6,917 bases of DNA. It comes from Flavobacterium sp. Its GTDB lineage: Bacteria; Bacteroidota; Bacteroidia; Flavobacteriales; Flavobacteriaceae. Position 1 is the stretch's first letter, and each line of letters starts with the position of its first letter. The stretch lies in contig NZ_DQDX01000084.1 in the NCBI RefSeq assembly GCF_003525665.1, positions 39,855 to 46,771 of the forward strand, written 5' to 3'. Shown in pieces: positions 1-4,744 of the stretch. A program made the position numbers and the translations under genes. Below the pieces are notes generated by a model. It made no database searches. It was not told the origin of the DNA and worked only from the letters and a program-made list of their open reading frames with translations.

Positions 1-19
1 ACAGGTTTTGAAAACCTGT
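1..19. repeat. Palindrome at the window edge, 3' of kynU
   Basis: Two perfect 9-bp arms (ACAGGTTTT and AAAACCTGT) flank a single central base. The right side continues with CAGG at 20-23, so the dyad may be longer, but its left half is cut by the window edge. It lies 11 bp past the kynU stop codon and could end that transcript. The run of T that would prove a terminator would lie outside the window. The sequence resembles palindromes that I recall as common between flavobacterial genes, so a dispersed repeat is equally possible. Confidence 0.55.
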
Positions 20-30
20 CAGGTTATTAT

Positions 31-1305
31 TTAATGATTTAAAATTCCTTGTTTTAAAATCTGTCCAAAATTATACATGTCTTCATAAGACGTATATAAC
101 GGAACTGGTGCAAGACGAATTACATTAGGTTCGCGCCAATCGGTGATTACTCCGTTTTTCATTAGGTAATCAAATAAACTGCGTCCTTCACCGTGAAGAA
201 AAACCGATAATTGACATGCGCGTTCTTCTTGATTTGATGGCGTAATTATTTCGAAAGTGCTGTTTACTTCTTTGTCTATTTCGTGCAGAATGAATTCTAA
301 GTACGACGTGATTTGGTTTCTTTTGGCGATTAGTTTCTCCATTCCTACTTCGGCAAACATTTCTACTGATGCTAAATATGGAGCTAAAGAAAGAATTGGT
401 AAATTAGAAACTTGCCAACCATCGGCACCGTGAACTGGGTCGAATGATGGTTCCATTTTGAAACGGCGTTCTTTATTGTGTCCCCACCAACCTGCAAATC
501 TTGGCAAATTGGAATGATGGTGTTTTTCGTGTACGAAACAACCTGATGCATTTCCTGGTCCAGAATTCATGTATTTGTAAGAACACCAAGCGGCGAAATC
601 TACATTCCAATCGTGCAAATCTAATTTTATATTTCCGGCTGCGTGAGCTAAATCGAAACCTACGTTTGCTCCTACTTTGTGTCCAGCTTCGGTGATTGTT
701 TTCATGTCGAAAACTTGGCCTGTGTAGTAATTTACTCCTCCAAATAATACTAATGCTAGTTCATCGCCAACTTCTTCAATTTTTGCTAAAATATCTTCTA
801 GACGAATGTTGTGTTCGCCTTCGCGTCTTTTAATTTCTACAATGGCATCTTCTGGTTTGTAACCATGATGATTGACTTGCGATTGAAACATATATTGGTC
901 AGACGGAAATGCTTTTTCCTCGCAGATAATTTTGTAACGTGTTGCCGTAGGACGATAAAACGAAACCATCAATAAGTGCAAATTGACTGTTAATGTGTTC
1001 ATTACAGTAACTTCTGACGGTTTTGCACCGATGATTTTACTTAATGGTTCTGCAAAACGTTCGTGGTAATCCCACCAAGGTTTTTCTACATAGAAATGTC
1101 CTTCTACGGCATGTGTTGCCCAATCGGACATTACTTCGTCTACGTAGGTTTTTGCAGATTTTGGTTGTAATCCTAGTGAGTTTCCTGTGAAGTAAATTAC
1201 GTTTTTACCGTTGTGTTGCGGAAAAATAAATTGATTTCTATAATCTTTTAATTCGTCTTGTTGGTCAAGTTGTTGTGCGAATTGAAGTGTATTTTGGAAT
1301 GTCAT
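31..1305 (-). CDS. kynU: Kynureninase (PLP-dependent L-kynurenine hydrolase)
   Basis: This 424-residue cytosolic enzyme of the fold-type I PLP family cleaves L-kynurenine to anthranilate plus alanine, or 3-hydroxykynurenine to 3-hydroxyanthranilate plus alanine, in tryptophan breakdown or de novo NAD synthesis. The PLP-binding lysine is K244 in SYKYMNSGPG. D218 and H221 lie in GFDLAHAAGN, F133 and D136 in FPSD, W273 in AGWWGH, and N301 in WQVSNLP. All these match human kynureninase residues (K276, D250, H253, F165, D168, W305, N333) at one constant offset of 32, so the active site appears complete and free of insertions. The length fits bacterial family members of about 416 residues. The ATG at 1305 has no Shine-Dalgarno sequence, as is usual in Bacteroidetes. 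No kynurenine monooxygenase or other pathway gene is nearby. The 387-bp upstream gap holds repeats and no clear TAnnTTTG promoter. Confidence 0.97.
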   Translation of the reverse strand: MTFQNTLQFAQQLDQQDELKDYRNQFIFPQHNGKNVIYFTGNSLGLQPKSAKTYVDEVMSDWATHAVEGHFYVEKPWWDYHERFAEPLSKIIGAKPSEVTVMNTLTVNLHLLMVSFYRPTATRYKIICEEKAFPSDQYMFQSQVNHHGYKPEDAIVEIKRREGEHNIRLEDILAKIEEVGDELALVLFGGVNYYTGQVFDMKTITEAGHKVGANVGFDLAHAAGNIKLDLHDWNVDFAAWCSYKYMNSGPGNASGCFVHEKHHHSNLPRFAGWWGHNKERRFKMEPSFDPVHGADGWQVSNLPILSLAPYLASVEMFAEVGMEKLIAKRNQITSYLEFILHEIDKEVNSTFEIITPSNQEERACQLSVFLHGEGRSLFDYLMKNGVITDWREPNVIRLAPVPLYTSYEDMYNFGQILKQGILNH

Positions 1306-1329
1306 TGTGTGTTTTGTTTGAAATTACGA

Positions 1330-1355
1330 TAGAGACAAGGCATGCCTTGTCTGTA
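1330..1355. repeat. 26-bp near-perfect palindrome upstream of kynU
   Basis: The core 1333-1352 is a perfect 20-bp palindrome built on AGACAAGGCA and its complement. After one mismatched pair (1332/1353) two more pairs extend it to 1330-1355. It begins 25 bp upstream of the kynU ATG. It looks like the REP-like palindromes scattered between flavobacterial genes. An operator for a dimeric regulator of kynU is an alternative, because the position would suit one. The sequence alone does not decide. Confidence 0.6.
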
Positions 1356-1373
1356 CATGGTGTAAATGTAGAG

Positions 1374-1397
1374 AAAAGTTTAAAAGTTTAAAAGTTT
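1374..1397. repeat. Octanucleotide tandem array, three perfect copies
   Basis: AAAAGTTT is repeated three times without error at 1374, 1382 and 1390. A further partial copy (AAAAGTT) follows at about 1429-1435, beyond the small hairpin. It is non-coding. It belongs with the other arrays of 7-9-nt units in this window, but differs in unit length from the heptamer arrays around aroA. Confidence 0.8.
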
Positions 1398-1398
1398 A

Positions 1399-1417
1399 CC
1401 CTGAAATAAATTCAGGG
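1399..1417. repeat. Small inverted repeat, 7-bp arms
   Basis: CCCTGAA at 1399-1405 and TTCAGGG at 1411-1417 form a perfect 7-bp stem with a 5-nt AT loop. No run of T follows on either strand, so it is not a convincing terminator. It abuts the octamer array and is probably part of the same dispersed-repeat mosaic. Confidence 0.5.
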
Positions 1418-1476
1418 CTTGTAGGTTTAAAAGTTAGTCTATTGGAAAAATGATTTCTATGTAAGACGATTGCAAT

Positions 1477-1568
1477 CTAGCCCTGATTGCAATGGAAATC
1501 TTTTTTTAATTGCGTTGGGTTAAAACCCAAGGCAATTGAAAAAAGATTGTAATGGAAAGCAGGAATAG
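1477..1568 (+). repeat. 92-nt imperfect hairpin element, possibly a structured RNA
   Basis: The whole stretch folds about one centre (1522/1523): every pair obeys i + j = 3045. The inner arm 1497-1513 pairs with 1532-1548 over 17 bp, one being a T-G wobble on the plus strand. After one G-G mismatch, 1515-1521 pairs with 1524-1530 over 7 bp at the tip. Outward, pairs continue to 1477/1568, broken mainly by single G-A or A-G mismatches (1480, 1486, 1489, 1491, 1494, 1496), with one C-A at 1481. As RNA the plus strand is the better folder, because the minus strand would turn G-U into A-C and G-A into C-U. That orientation is opposite to all genes here. The outline (AGCCCTGAT, hairpin, AATGGAAAGCAGGAA) resembles a dispersed element I recall from flavobacterial intergenic DNA. 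Whether it is transcribed is unknown. Confidence 0.7.
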
Positions 1569-1630
1569 GGTTTGTAGAAATGCGTAGTGATTCGCTCCTA
1601 CTGAGATTCGTGCGGAATGACAAAATTGTG

Positions 1631-1670
1631 GAATAAAAAATCCCAACCGAGTTTGCACAAGATTGGGATT
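1631..1670 (-). terminator. Rho-independent terminator of queA
   Basis: Read on the minus strand, AATCCCAA (1670-1663) pairs perfectly with TTGGGATT (1646-1639) around a 16-nt loop, followed at once by TTTTATTC. It begins 22 bp past the queA stop codon. The GC content of the stem is modest, but position, stem and T-tract agree. It separates queA transcription from kynU. Confidence 0.75.
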
Positions 1671-1692
1671 GTATATAAACTGAAATTGTTTA

Positions 1693-2742
1693 TTATAGGA
1701 TTAGCATTGCGTCGCCGTAAGAATAGAATTTGTATTTTTCTTTAATGGCTTCTTCGTAGGCTTTTTTCATTAAATCGTGTCCGCAGAACGCTGAAATCAT
1801 CATTAATAATGTTGATTTTGGTGTGTGGAAATTGGTTACCATACTGTCTGCAATACTGAAATCGTATGGAGGAAAAATGAATTTATTAGTCCAACCGTCG
1901 AATGTATTTAGTGTGCGTTGTGATGAAACTGCGCTTTCTATTGCTCTCATAGAAGTTGTTCCGATGCAGCAAATTCTTTTCTTTTTGGCTTTAGCATCGT
2001 TTACGATATCGCAAGCTTCTTGATTGATTTTTAGCTCTTCAGAATCCATTTTGTGTTTAGACAAATCTTCTACTTCTACTGGATTGAATGTTCCTAAACC
2101 TACGTGAAGTGTTACTTCGGCAAAATTTACTCCTTTAATTTCTAATCTTTTTAGTAGGTGTTTTGAGAAGTGTAAACCTGCAGTTGGAGCGGCAACAGCG
2201 CCTTCTTCTTTAGCATAAATGGTTTGGTAACGCTCAGCATCGTCTTCGTTTACTTCGCGATTGATGTATTTTGGGATTGGTGTTTCACCAAGTTCTGTAA
2301 GTTTATTACGAAATTCTTCGTATGAACCGTCGTATAAGAAACGTAAAGTTCTACCACGAGAGGTTGTGTTATCGATAACTTCGGCAACTAATGAATCGTC
2401 ATCGCCAAAATATAATTTATTTCCGATTCTGATTTTACGTGCTGGATCTACTAAAACGTCCCAAAGGCGTTGTTCTGCATTTAGTTCTCTAAGTAAGAAC
2501 ACTTCAATTCTTGCTCCAGTTTTTTCTTTATTCCCGAACATTCTTGCTGGGAAAACTTTGGTATTGTTAAGAATCATCACATCTCCATCGTCAAAATAGT
2601 TGATGATGTCTTTGAACATTTTGTGTTCTATTGTTCCGGTTTTTCTATCGATTACCATTAAACGAGATTCGTCACGGTTTTCTGCAGGATATTCGGCTAA
2701 CAATTCTGTTGGTAAATTGAAGTTAAAATGAGATAATTTCAT
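1693..2742 (-). CDS. queA: S-adenosylmethionine:tRNA ribosyltransferase-isomerase
   Basis: QueA moves the ribosyl part of S-adenosylmethionine onto preQ1 in the anticodon loop of tRNAs with a GUN anticodon, giving epoxyqueuosine, the next-to-last step of queuosine synthesis. The 349 residues match the family's usual length of about 350. Family motifs are present along the whole chain: ILNNTKVFPAR (57-67), ETPIPKYI (153-160), EGAVAAPTAGLHFS (180-193), TLHVGLGTFNPV (211-222), CIGTTSMRAIES (259-270), TNFHTPKSTLLMM (303-315) and the C-terminal YSYGDAMLI (340-348). Nothing appears truncated or substituted. The ATG at 2742 aligns with the normal family N-terminus (MKLSHFNFNLP). The gene has its own promoter about 65 bp upstream and a terminator behind it, so it seems to be a single-gene unit. 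Its leader carries a heptamer array but nothing resembling a preQ1 riboswitch. Confidence 0.97.
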   Translation of the reverse strand: MKLSHFNFNLPTELLAEYPAENRDESRLMVIDRKTGTIEHKMFKDIINYFDDGDVMILNNTKVFPARMFGNKEKTGARIEVFLLRELNAEQRLWDVLVDPARKIRIGNKLYFGDDDSLVAEVIDNTTSRGRTLRFLYDGSYEEFRNKLTELGETPIPKYINREVNEDDAERYQTIYAKEEGAVAAPTAGLHFSKHLLKRLEIKGVNFAEVTLHVGLGTFNPVEVEDLSKHKMDSEELKINQEACDIVNDAKAKKKRICCIGTTSMRAIESAVSSQRTLNTFDGWTNKFIFPPYDFSIADSMVTNFHTPKSTLLMMISAFCGHDLMKKAYEEAIKEKYKFYSYGDAMLIL

Positions 2743-2784
2743 AATTAAATTTTAGATTTTAGATATTAAATTTTAGATATTGAA
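2743..2784. repeat. Heptanucleotide array in the queA leader
   Basis: Six consecutive 7-nt units run in strict phase. TTTTAGA occurs three times (2750, 2757, 2771), interleaved with the related units AATTAAA, TATTAAA and TATTGAA. The array directly abuts the queA ATG and would form most of its untranslated leader if transcription starts near 2800. It is AT-only apart from single G residues and shows no stable fold. Confidence 0.75.
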
Positions 2785-2806
2785 ATCATAAAAAGTAAAT
2801 CGTTTG

Positions 2807-2838
2807 CAAATATACGATTGTGAGATAGGCGTTGTCAA
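2807..2838 (-). promoter_or_regulatory. Bacteroidetes-type promoter for queA
   Basis: On the minus strand, TTG (2838-2836), a 21-bp spacer and TATATTTG (2814-2807) fit the Bacteroidetes primary sigma consensus: a -33 TTG and a -7 TAnnTTTG, with spacing near 20. The predicted start near 2800 gives a leader of about 55-60 nt. The -7 match is exact. The match was found by eye. Confidence 0.65.
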
Positions 2839-3100
2839 GTGTTTTGCTGTTTATTTTTGACATTGCCACAAAGACGCGAAGTCGCGGAGTATTTATTGTT
2901 TTTTTTTACTCGAATTTCACGAATTTGCCCCCATTATTAAATGGAATATTTCAGAAAACGATTTTATAAATTATGCTATGGTTAGCTTCGGATTTTTTTA
3001 ACCGCTGATTACGCAAATTTTCACAAATTAGTATGATTAGCGTAGTGAAATTAATTTACTAAATTTTTAATTTGTGTAAATTCGTATAAAATCTTTGGAA
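2839..3100. other. Repeat-rich gap between aroA and the queA promoter
   Basis: No gene is visible. Besides the octamer stretch at 2864-2890 it holds short arrays of 9-nt units: CGAATTTCA and CGAATTTGC at 2911-2928, and AATTTGTGT, AAATTCGTA and TAAAATCTT at 3069-3095. The second set is roughly the reverse complement of the first, so the two could pair across the gap. Around 3001-3050 a sequence beginning CCGCTGATTACGCAAATT is also of a dispersed type that I recall from flavobacteria. I found no convincing terminator for aroA: candidate stems are short and lack a T-tract. Confidence 0.55.
2864..2890. repeat. Octamer-periodic dispersed repeat (CCACAAAGACGC type)
   Basis: Units AAAGACGC (2870), GAAGTCGC (2878) and a partial GGAG (2886) repeat every 8 nt. 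The core CGCGA-AG-TCGCG (2876-2887) can also form a small hairpin. The segment is much richer in GC than its surroundings. I recall similar segments as widespread intergenic repeats in Bacteroidetes and other phyla. No function is apparent. Confidence 0.5.
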
Positions 3101-4348
3101 TTATAATTCACTTAATTCAAATCCAACATTTTTTAAATCCTCCCAAAAAGTTGGATATGATTTCGAAACAACCTCAGCATCATTAATAATTATTGGAACT
3201 TTTAATGCTAATGGTGCAAAAGCCATTGCCATTCTGTGATCCTGATAAGTTGCGATTGCTATATTCGAATTTAGATTATTAGATTGTTCTATTGTTAAAG
3301 AATCGTTAGTTACCGAAATAGTTGCTCCAAGTTTAGAAAGTTCTATTTTCAAGGCTTCTAATCTATCGGTTTCTTTTATTTTTAATGTGTGTAAACCTGT
3401 TAAATGACATCCAATTCCTAATCCGAAACTCGTTACAGCTATAGTTTGAGCGATATCGGGTGAAGATTTTTGGTTATAGGTTTTAGGTTGTGGGTTGTGG
3501 GAATTGATTTTTGAAATTGTAATTGAATTATTTTCAAAAATGGTTTCAATTCCAAAATTTTTATAAATTTCTACTAATGATGAATCGCCTTGAAGACTGT
3601 CTTTTTTGTAGCTTGAAAGTGTGACTTGAGTTCCTATTTCTGATAAAGCTACAATTGAAAACCAATAAGATGCGGAACTCCAATCGGATTCTATAATTAA
3701 GGTTGTAGGTTGTAGGTTGTAGGTTGTAGGTTTGACTGAAATTACATTTTCAATAAAAGAAGTCTCTACACCAATTTCATTTAGTAATTGCAGTGTCATT
3801 TTGATGTAAGGAACAGAAGTTATTTCGCCTTCGAGGGTTAATTCTAATCCGTTTTCTAGTTTTGGTGCAATTAATAAAAGTGCCGAAATGTATTGACTAC
3901 TTACGTTTGCAGGAAGTGAAACTTTACTTTGAGTTAGTTTTTTTCCGATGATTTTTATGGGTGGAAATCCTTCGTTTTCTTCGTATGAAATTTCTGCTCC
4001 GAGTTGTTTTAGAGCTTCAACCAGAATTTTTATAGGACGTTCCTTCATTCTCGAAGAACCAGTTAAAACTACTTCTTTTCCTTCTTGAATGGCAAAAAAA
4101 GCGGTTAGAAATCGCATAGCTGTTCCTGCGTGGTGGACATCTATTAGTTTCGGGTTTTGGGTTTCATGTTTCGAGTTTTGTAAGGCCGCAAACATTACGT
4201 CGGAATCATCTGAATTGGAGGTGTTTTCTAAAGTTATATTTGGATACAAAGCTTGCAACAATAATAATCTGTTGGTTTCAGATTTGGAACCAGTGATATT
4301 GATAGAAGATTGGCGATTAACGACTGATGATTTTAGATGTAAATTCAT
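3101..4348 (-). CDS. aroA: 3-phosphoshikimate 1-carboxyvinyltransferase (EPSP synthase)
   Basis: This cytosolic enzyme joins phosphoenolpyruvate to shikimate 3-phosphate, the sixth step of the shikimate pathway. With the start at 4348 it has 415 residues, normal for the family. Visible active-site motifs are GSKSETNR (20-27; K22, R27), HAGTAMR (73-79), MKERPI (101-106), SSQ (150-152), SDWSSASYW (221-229), SPDIAQTIA (296-304; D298), KETDR (325-329), DHRMAM (370-375) and K396 in SKSYPTF. An in-frame ATG 66 nt upstream would add 22 residues inside the SMR gene. The 4348 start is preferred because it overlaps the SMR stop as TAATG, which suggests translational coupling, and leaves a family-like N-terminus. 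Four stretches (residues 3-16, 57-66, 207-216, 284-293) are encoded by heptanucleotide arrays and look like extra loop or N-terminal sequence between conserved blocks. The position of E. coli P101 is F80. Confidence 0.96.
   Translation of the reverse strand: MNLHLKSSVVNRQSSINITGSKSETNRLLLLQALYPNITLENTSNSDDSDVMFAALQNSKHETQNPKLIDVHHAGTAMRFLTAFFAIQEGKEVVLTGSSRMKERPIKILVEALKQLGAEISYEENEGFPPIKIIGKKLTQSKVSLPANVSSQYISALLLIAPKLENGLELTLEGEITSVPYIKMTLQLLNEIGVETSFIENVISVKPTTYNLQPTTLIIESDWSSASYWFSIVALSEIGTQVTLSSYKKDSLQGDSSLVEIYKNFGIETIFENNSITISKINSHNPQPKTYNQKSSPDIAQTIAVTSFGLGIGCHLTGLHTLKIKETDRLEALKIELSKLGATISVTNDSLTIEQSNNLNSNIAIATYQDHRMAMAFAPLALKVPIIINDAEVVSKSYPTFWEDLKNVGFELSEL
3472..3499. repeat. Heptamer array inside aroA (tract D)
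   Basis: Four degenerate units of the form GGTTNTR follow one another at 3472, 3479, 3486 and 3493; the last two are identical. Read in the aroA frame they encode residues 284-293, a polar Pro/Asn/Gln/Lys stretch just before the conserved SPDIAQTIA motif. The unit closely resembles that of the array at 3701-3728. Confidence 0.75.
3701..3728. repeat. Perfect 4 x 7-nt array inside aroA (tract C)
   Basis: GGTTGTA occurs four times without error (3701, 3708, 3715, 3722), followed by a GGTTT remnant. Since 7 is not a multiple of 3, the units are read in three frames, giving a 7-residue period in the protein: PTT, YNLQ, then PTT again (residues 207-216). It lies immediately before the conserved ESDWSSASYW motif. 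Confidence 0.9.
4151..4178. repeat. Heptamer array inside aroA (tract B)
   Basis: Four degenerate units ending in GTTT run in phase at 4151, 4158, 4165 and 4172 (for example CGGGTTT and CGAGTTT). In the aroA frame they encode residues 57-66, a polar stretch containing KHETQNP between the DDSDVMFAAL block and the conserved HHAGTAMR active-site motif. Confidence 0.7.
4301..4342. repeat. Heptamer array at the aroA 5' end (tract A)
   Basis: Six units beginning with GAT or GAC run in strict 7-nt phase from 4301 to 4342 (for example GATTGGC, GATTAAC, GATTTTA). They encode aroA residues 3-16, between the start codon and the first conserved block, INITGSKS. The array is more degenerate than the other three in aroA, so it is the least certain. 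Confidence 0.6.
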
Positions 4349-4674
4349 TATTTTGTGACTACTTTTAATCCGATGATTGATATTATTAAGGTGCTGATAA
4401 AGAAAACGCGCCAAAAAGTGGCTGGCTCTTTAAAAATAAAAATTCCAACTAAAACGCTACCGACAGCGCCAATTCCCGTCCAAACGGCGTAAGCGGTTCC
4501 AATTGGTAGTTCTTTGGTGACTTTTACAAGCAAAACCATACTGATTGTAAGGCAAACCAAAAATCCGGCATACCAAAAAATCATTGTATTTCCCGATGAT
4601 TCTTTTGCTTTACCAAGACAAGTGGCAAATGCTACTTCGAACAAGCCTGCGATTATTAATAGTATCCAGTTCAT
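4348..4674 (-). CDS. Small multidrug resistance (SMR) transporter, Gdx/SugE-like
   Basis: This 108-residue protein has four predicted inner-membrane helices (about 3-21, 32-51, 58-78, 85-104), the usual SMR size. SMR proteins work as dual-topology dimers that exchange protons for cations. The essential glutamate is E13 in AGLFEV. LPIGTAYAVWTGIGAVG (56-72) and the ending IIGLKVVTK match the guanidinium exporter (Gdx, formerly SugE) subgroup better than EmrE, which has a different TM3. S45, Y62 and W65 correspond to S42, Y59 and W62 of Gdx, but the position of its W16 is F16. The substrate is therefore open: guanidinium, small substituted guanidiniums or quaternary ammonium ions. No guanidine riboswitch is visible upstream. 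The gene follows a 67-nt heptamer-filled gap after the MazG-like gene, and its stop overlaps the aroA start (TAATG). Confidence 0.92.
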   Translation of the reverse strand: MNWILLIIAGLFEVAFATCLGKAKESSGNTMIFWYAGFLVCLTISMVLLVKVTKELPIGTAYAVWTGIGAVGSVLVGIFIFKEPATFWRVFFISTLIISIIGLKVVTK

Positions 4675-4695
4675 TTTACTAGTTGTAAAAATTTT

Positions 4696-4744
4696 AATCT
4701 CAATTCAAAGAATCTTAATACTTAATACTCAAATCTTAATACTA
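4696..4744. repeat. Heptanucleotide array between the MazG-like and SMR genes
   Basis: Seven units run in strict 7-nt phase from 4696 to 4744. The last five are clear variants of AATACTT or AATCTT (for example AATACTT at 4717, AATACTC at 4724, AATACTA at 4738); the first two are degenerate. The array takes up most of the intergenic gap and ends on the stop codon of the MazG-like gene, so it may have grown at that border. I see no promoter within the gap. Confidence 0.75.

Larger units (their letters stand above)
1306..1692. other. Gene-free gap between queA and kynU, a mosaic of small repeats
   Basis: I see no protein-coding or tRNA gene in these 387 bp. From left to right they hold a 26-bp palindrome, an octamer tandem array, a 7-bp-stem hairpin, a 92-nt imperfect inverted repeat and the queA terminator, each listed separately. 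Between about 1590 and 1625 is a stretch ending GTGCGGAATGACAAAA that resembles another dispersed repeat I recall from Bacteroidetes intergenic DNA; this part is weak. The kynU promoter should lie here, but no exact TAnnTTTG is present on the minus strand, so its position is unknown. Confidence 0.6.

Noticed and set aside
501..695. Plus-strand open frame opposite kynU
   Set aside because: It lies entirely inside an intact, well-conserved gene on the other strand and shows no recognisable protein features. The same holds for the plus-strand frames at 1823-2023, 2261-2599, 4089-4358 and 4514-4795.
1399..1417. Terminator between queA and kynU
   Set aside because: The stem is short and no T-tract follows on either strand; the structure at 1631-1670 is a better queA terminator.
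1306..1640. kynU promoter
   Set aside because: No exact TAnnTTTG is found on the minus strand here. The nearest candidates miss key bases, so none is annotated.
2743..2806. preQ1 riboswitch in the queA leader
   Set aside because: The leader is short, AT-only and heptamer-periodic, and I see none of the GC-containing stem and A-rich tail of a preQ1 aptamer.
3472..4342. CRISPR or minisatellite-type array in aroA
   Set aside because: Units are 7 nt without spacers and the tracts are separated by hundreds of bases of conserved coding sequence.
4349..4414. Longer aroA form with 22 extra N-terminal residues
   Set aside because: The extra residues lie wholly within the SMR gene in another frame and have no counterpart in the family; the TAATG start at 4348 fits better.
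4675..4741. Guanidine riboswitch before the Gdx-like SMR gene
   Set aside because: The gap is only 67 nt, lacks GC-rich stems and the conserved ACGR-type loops, and consists mostly of heptamers.
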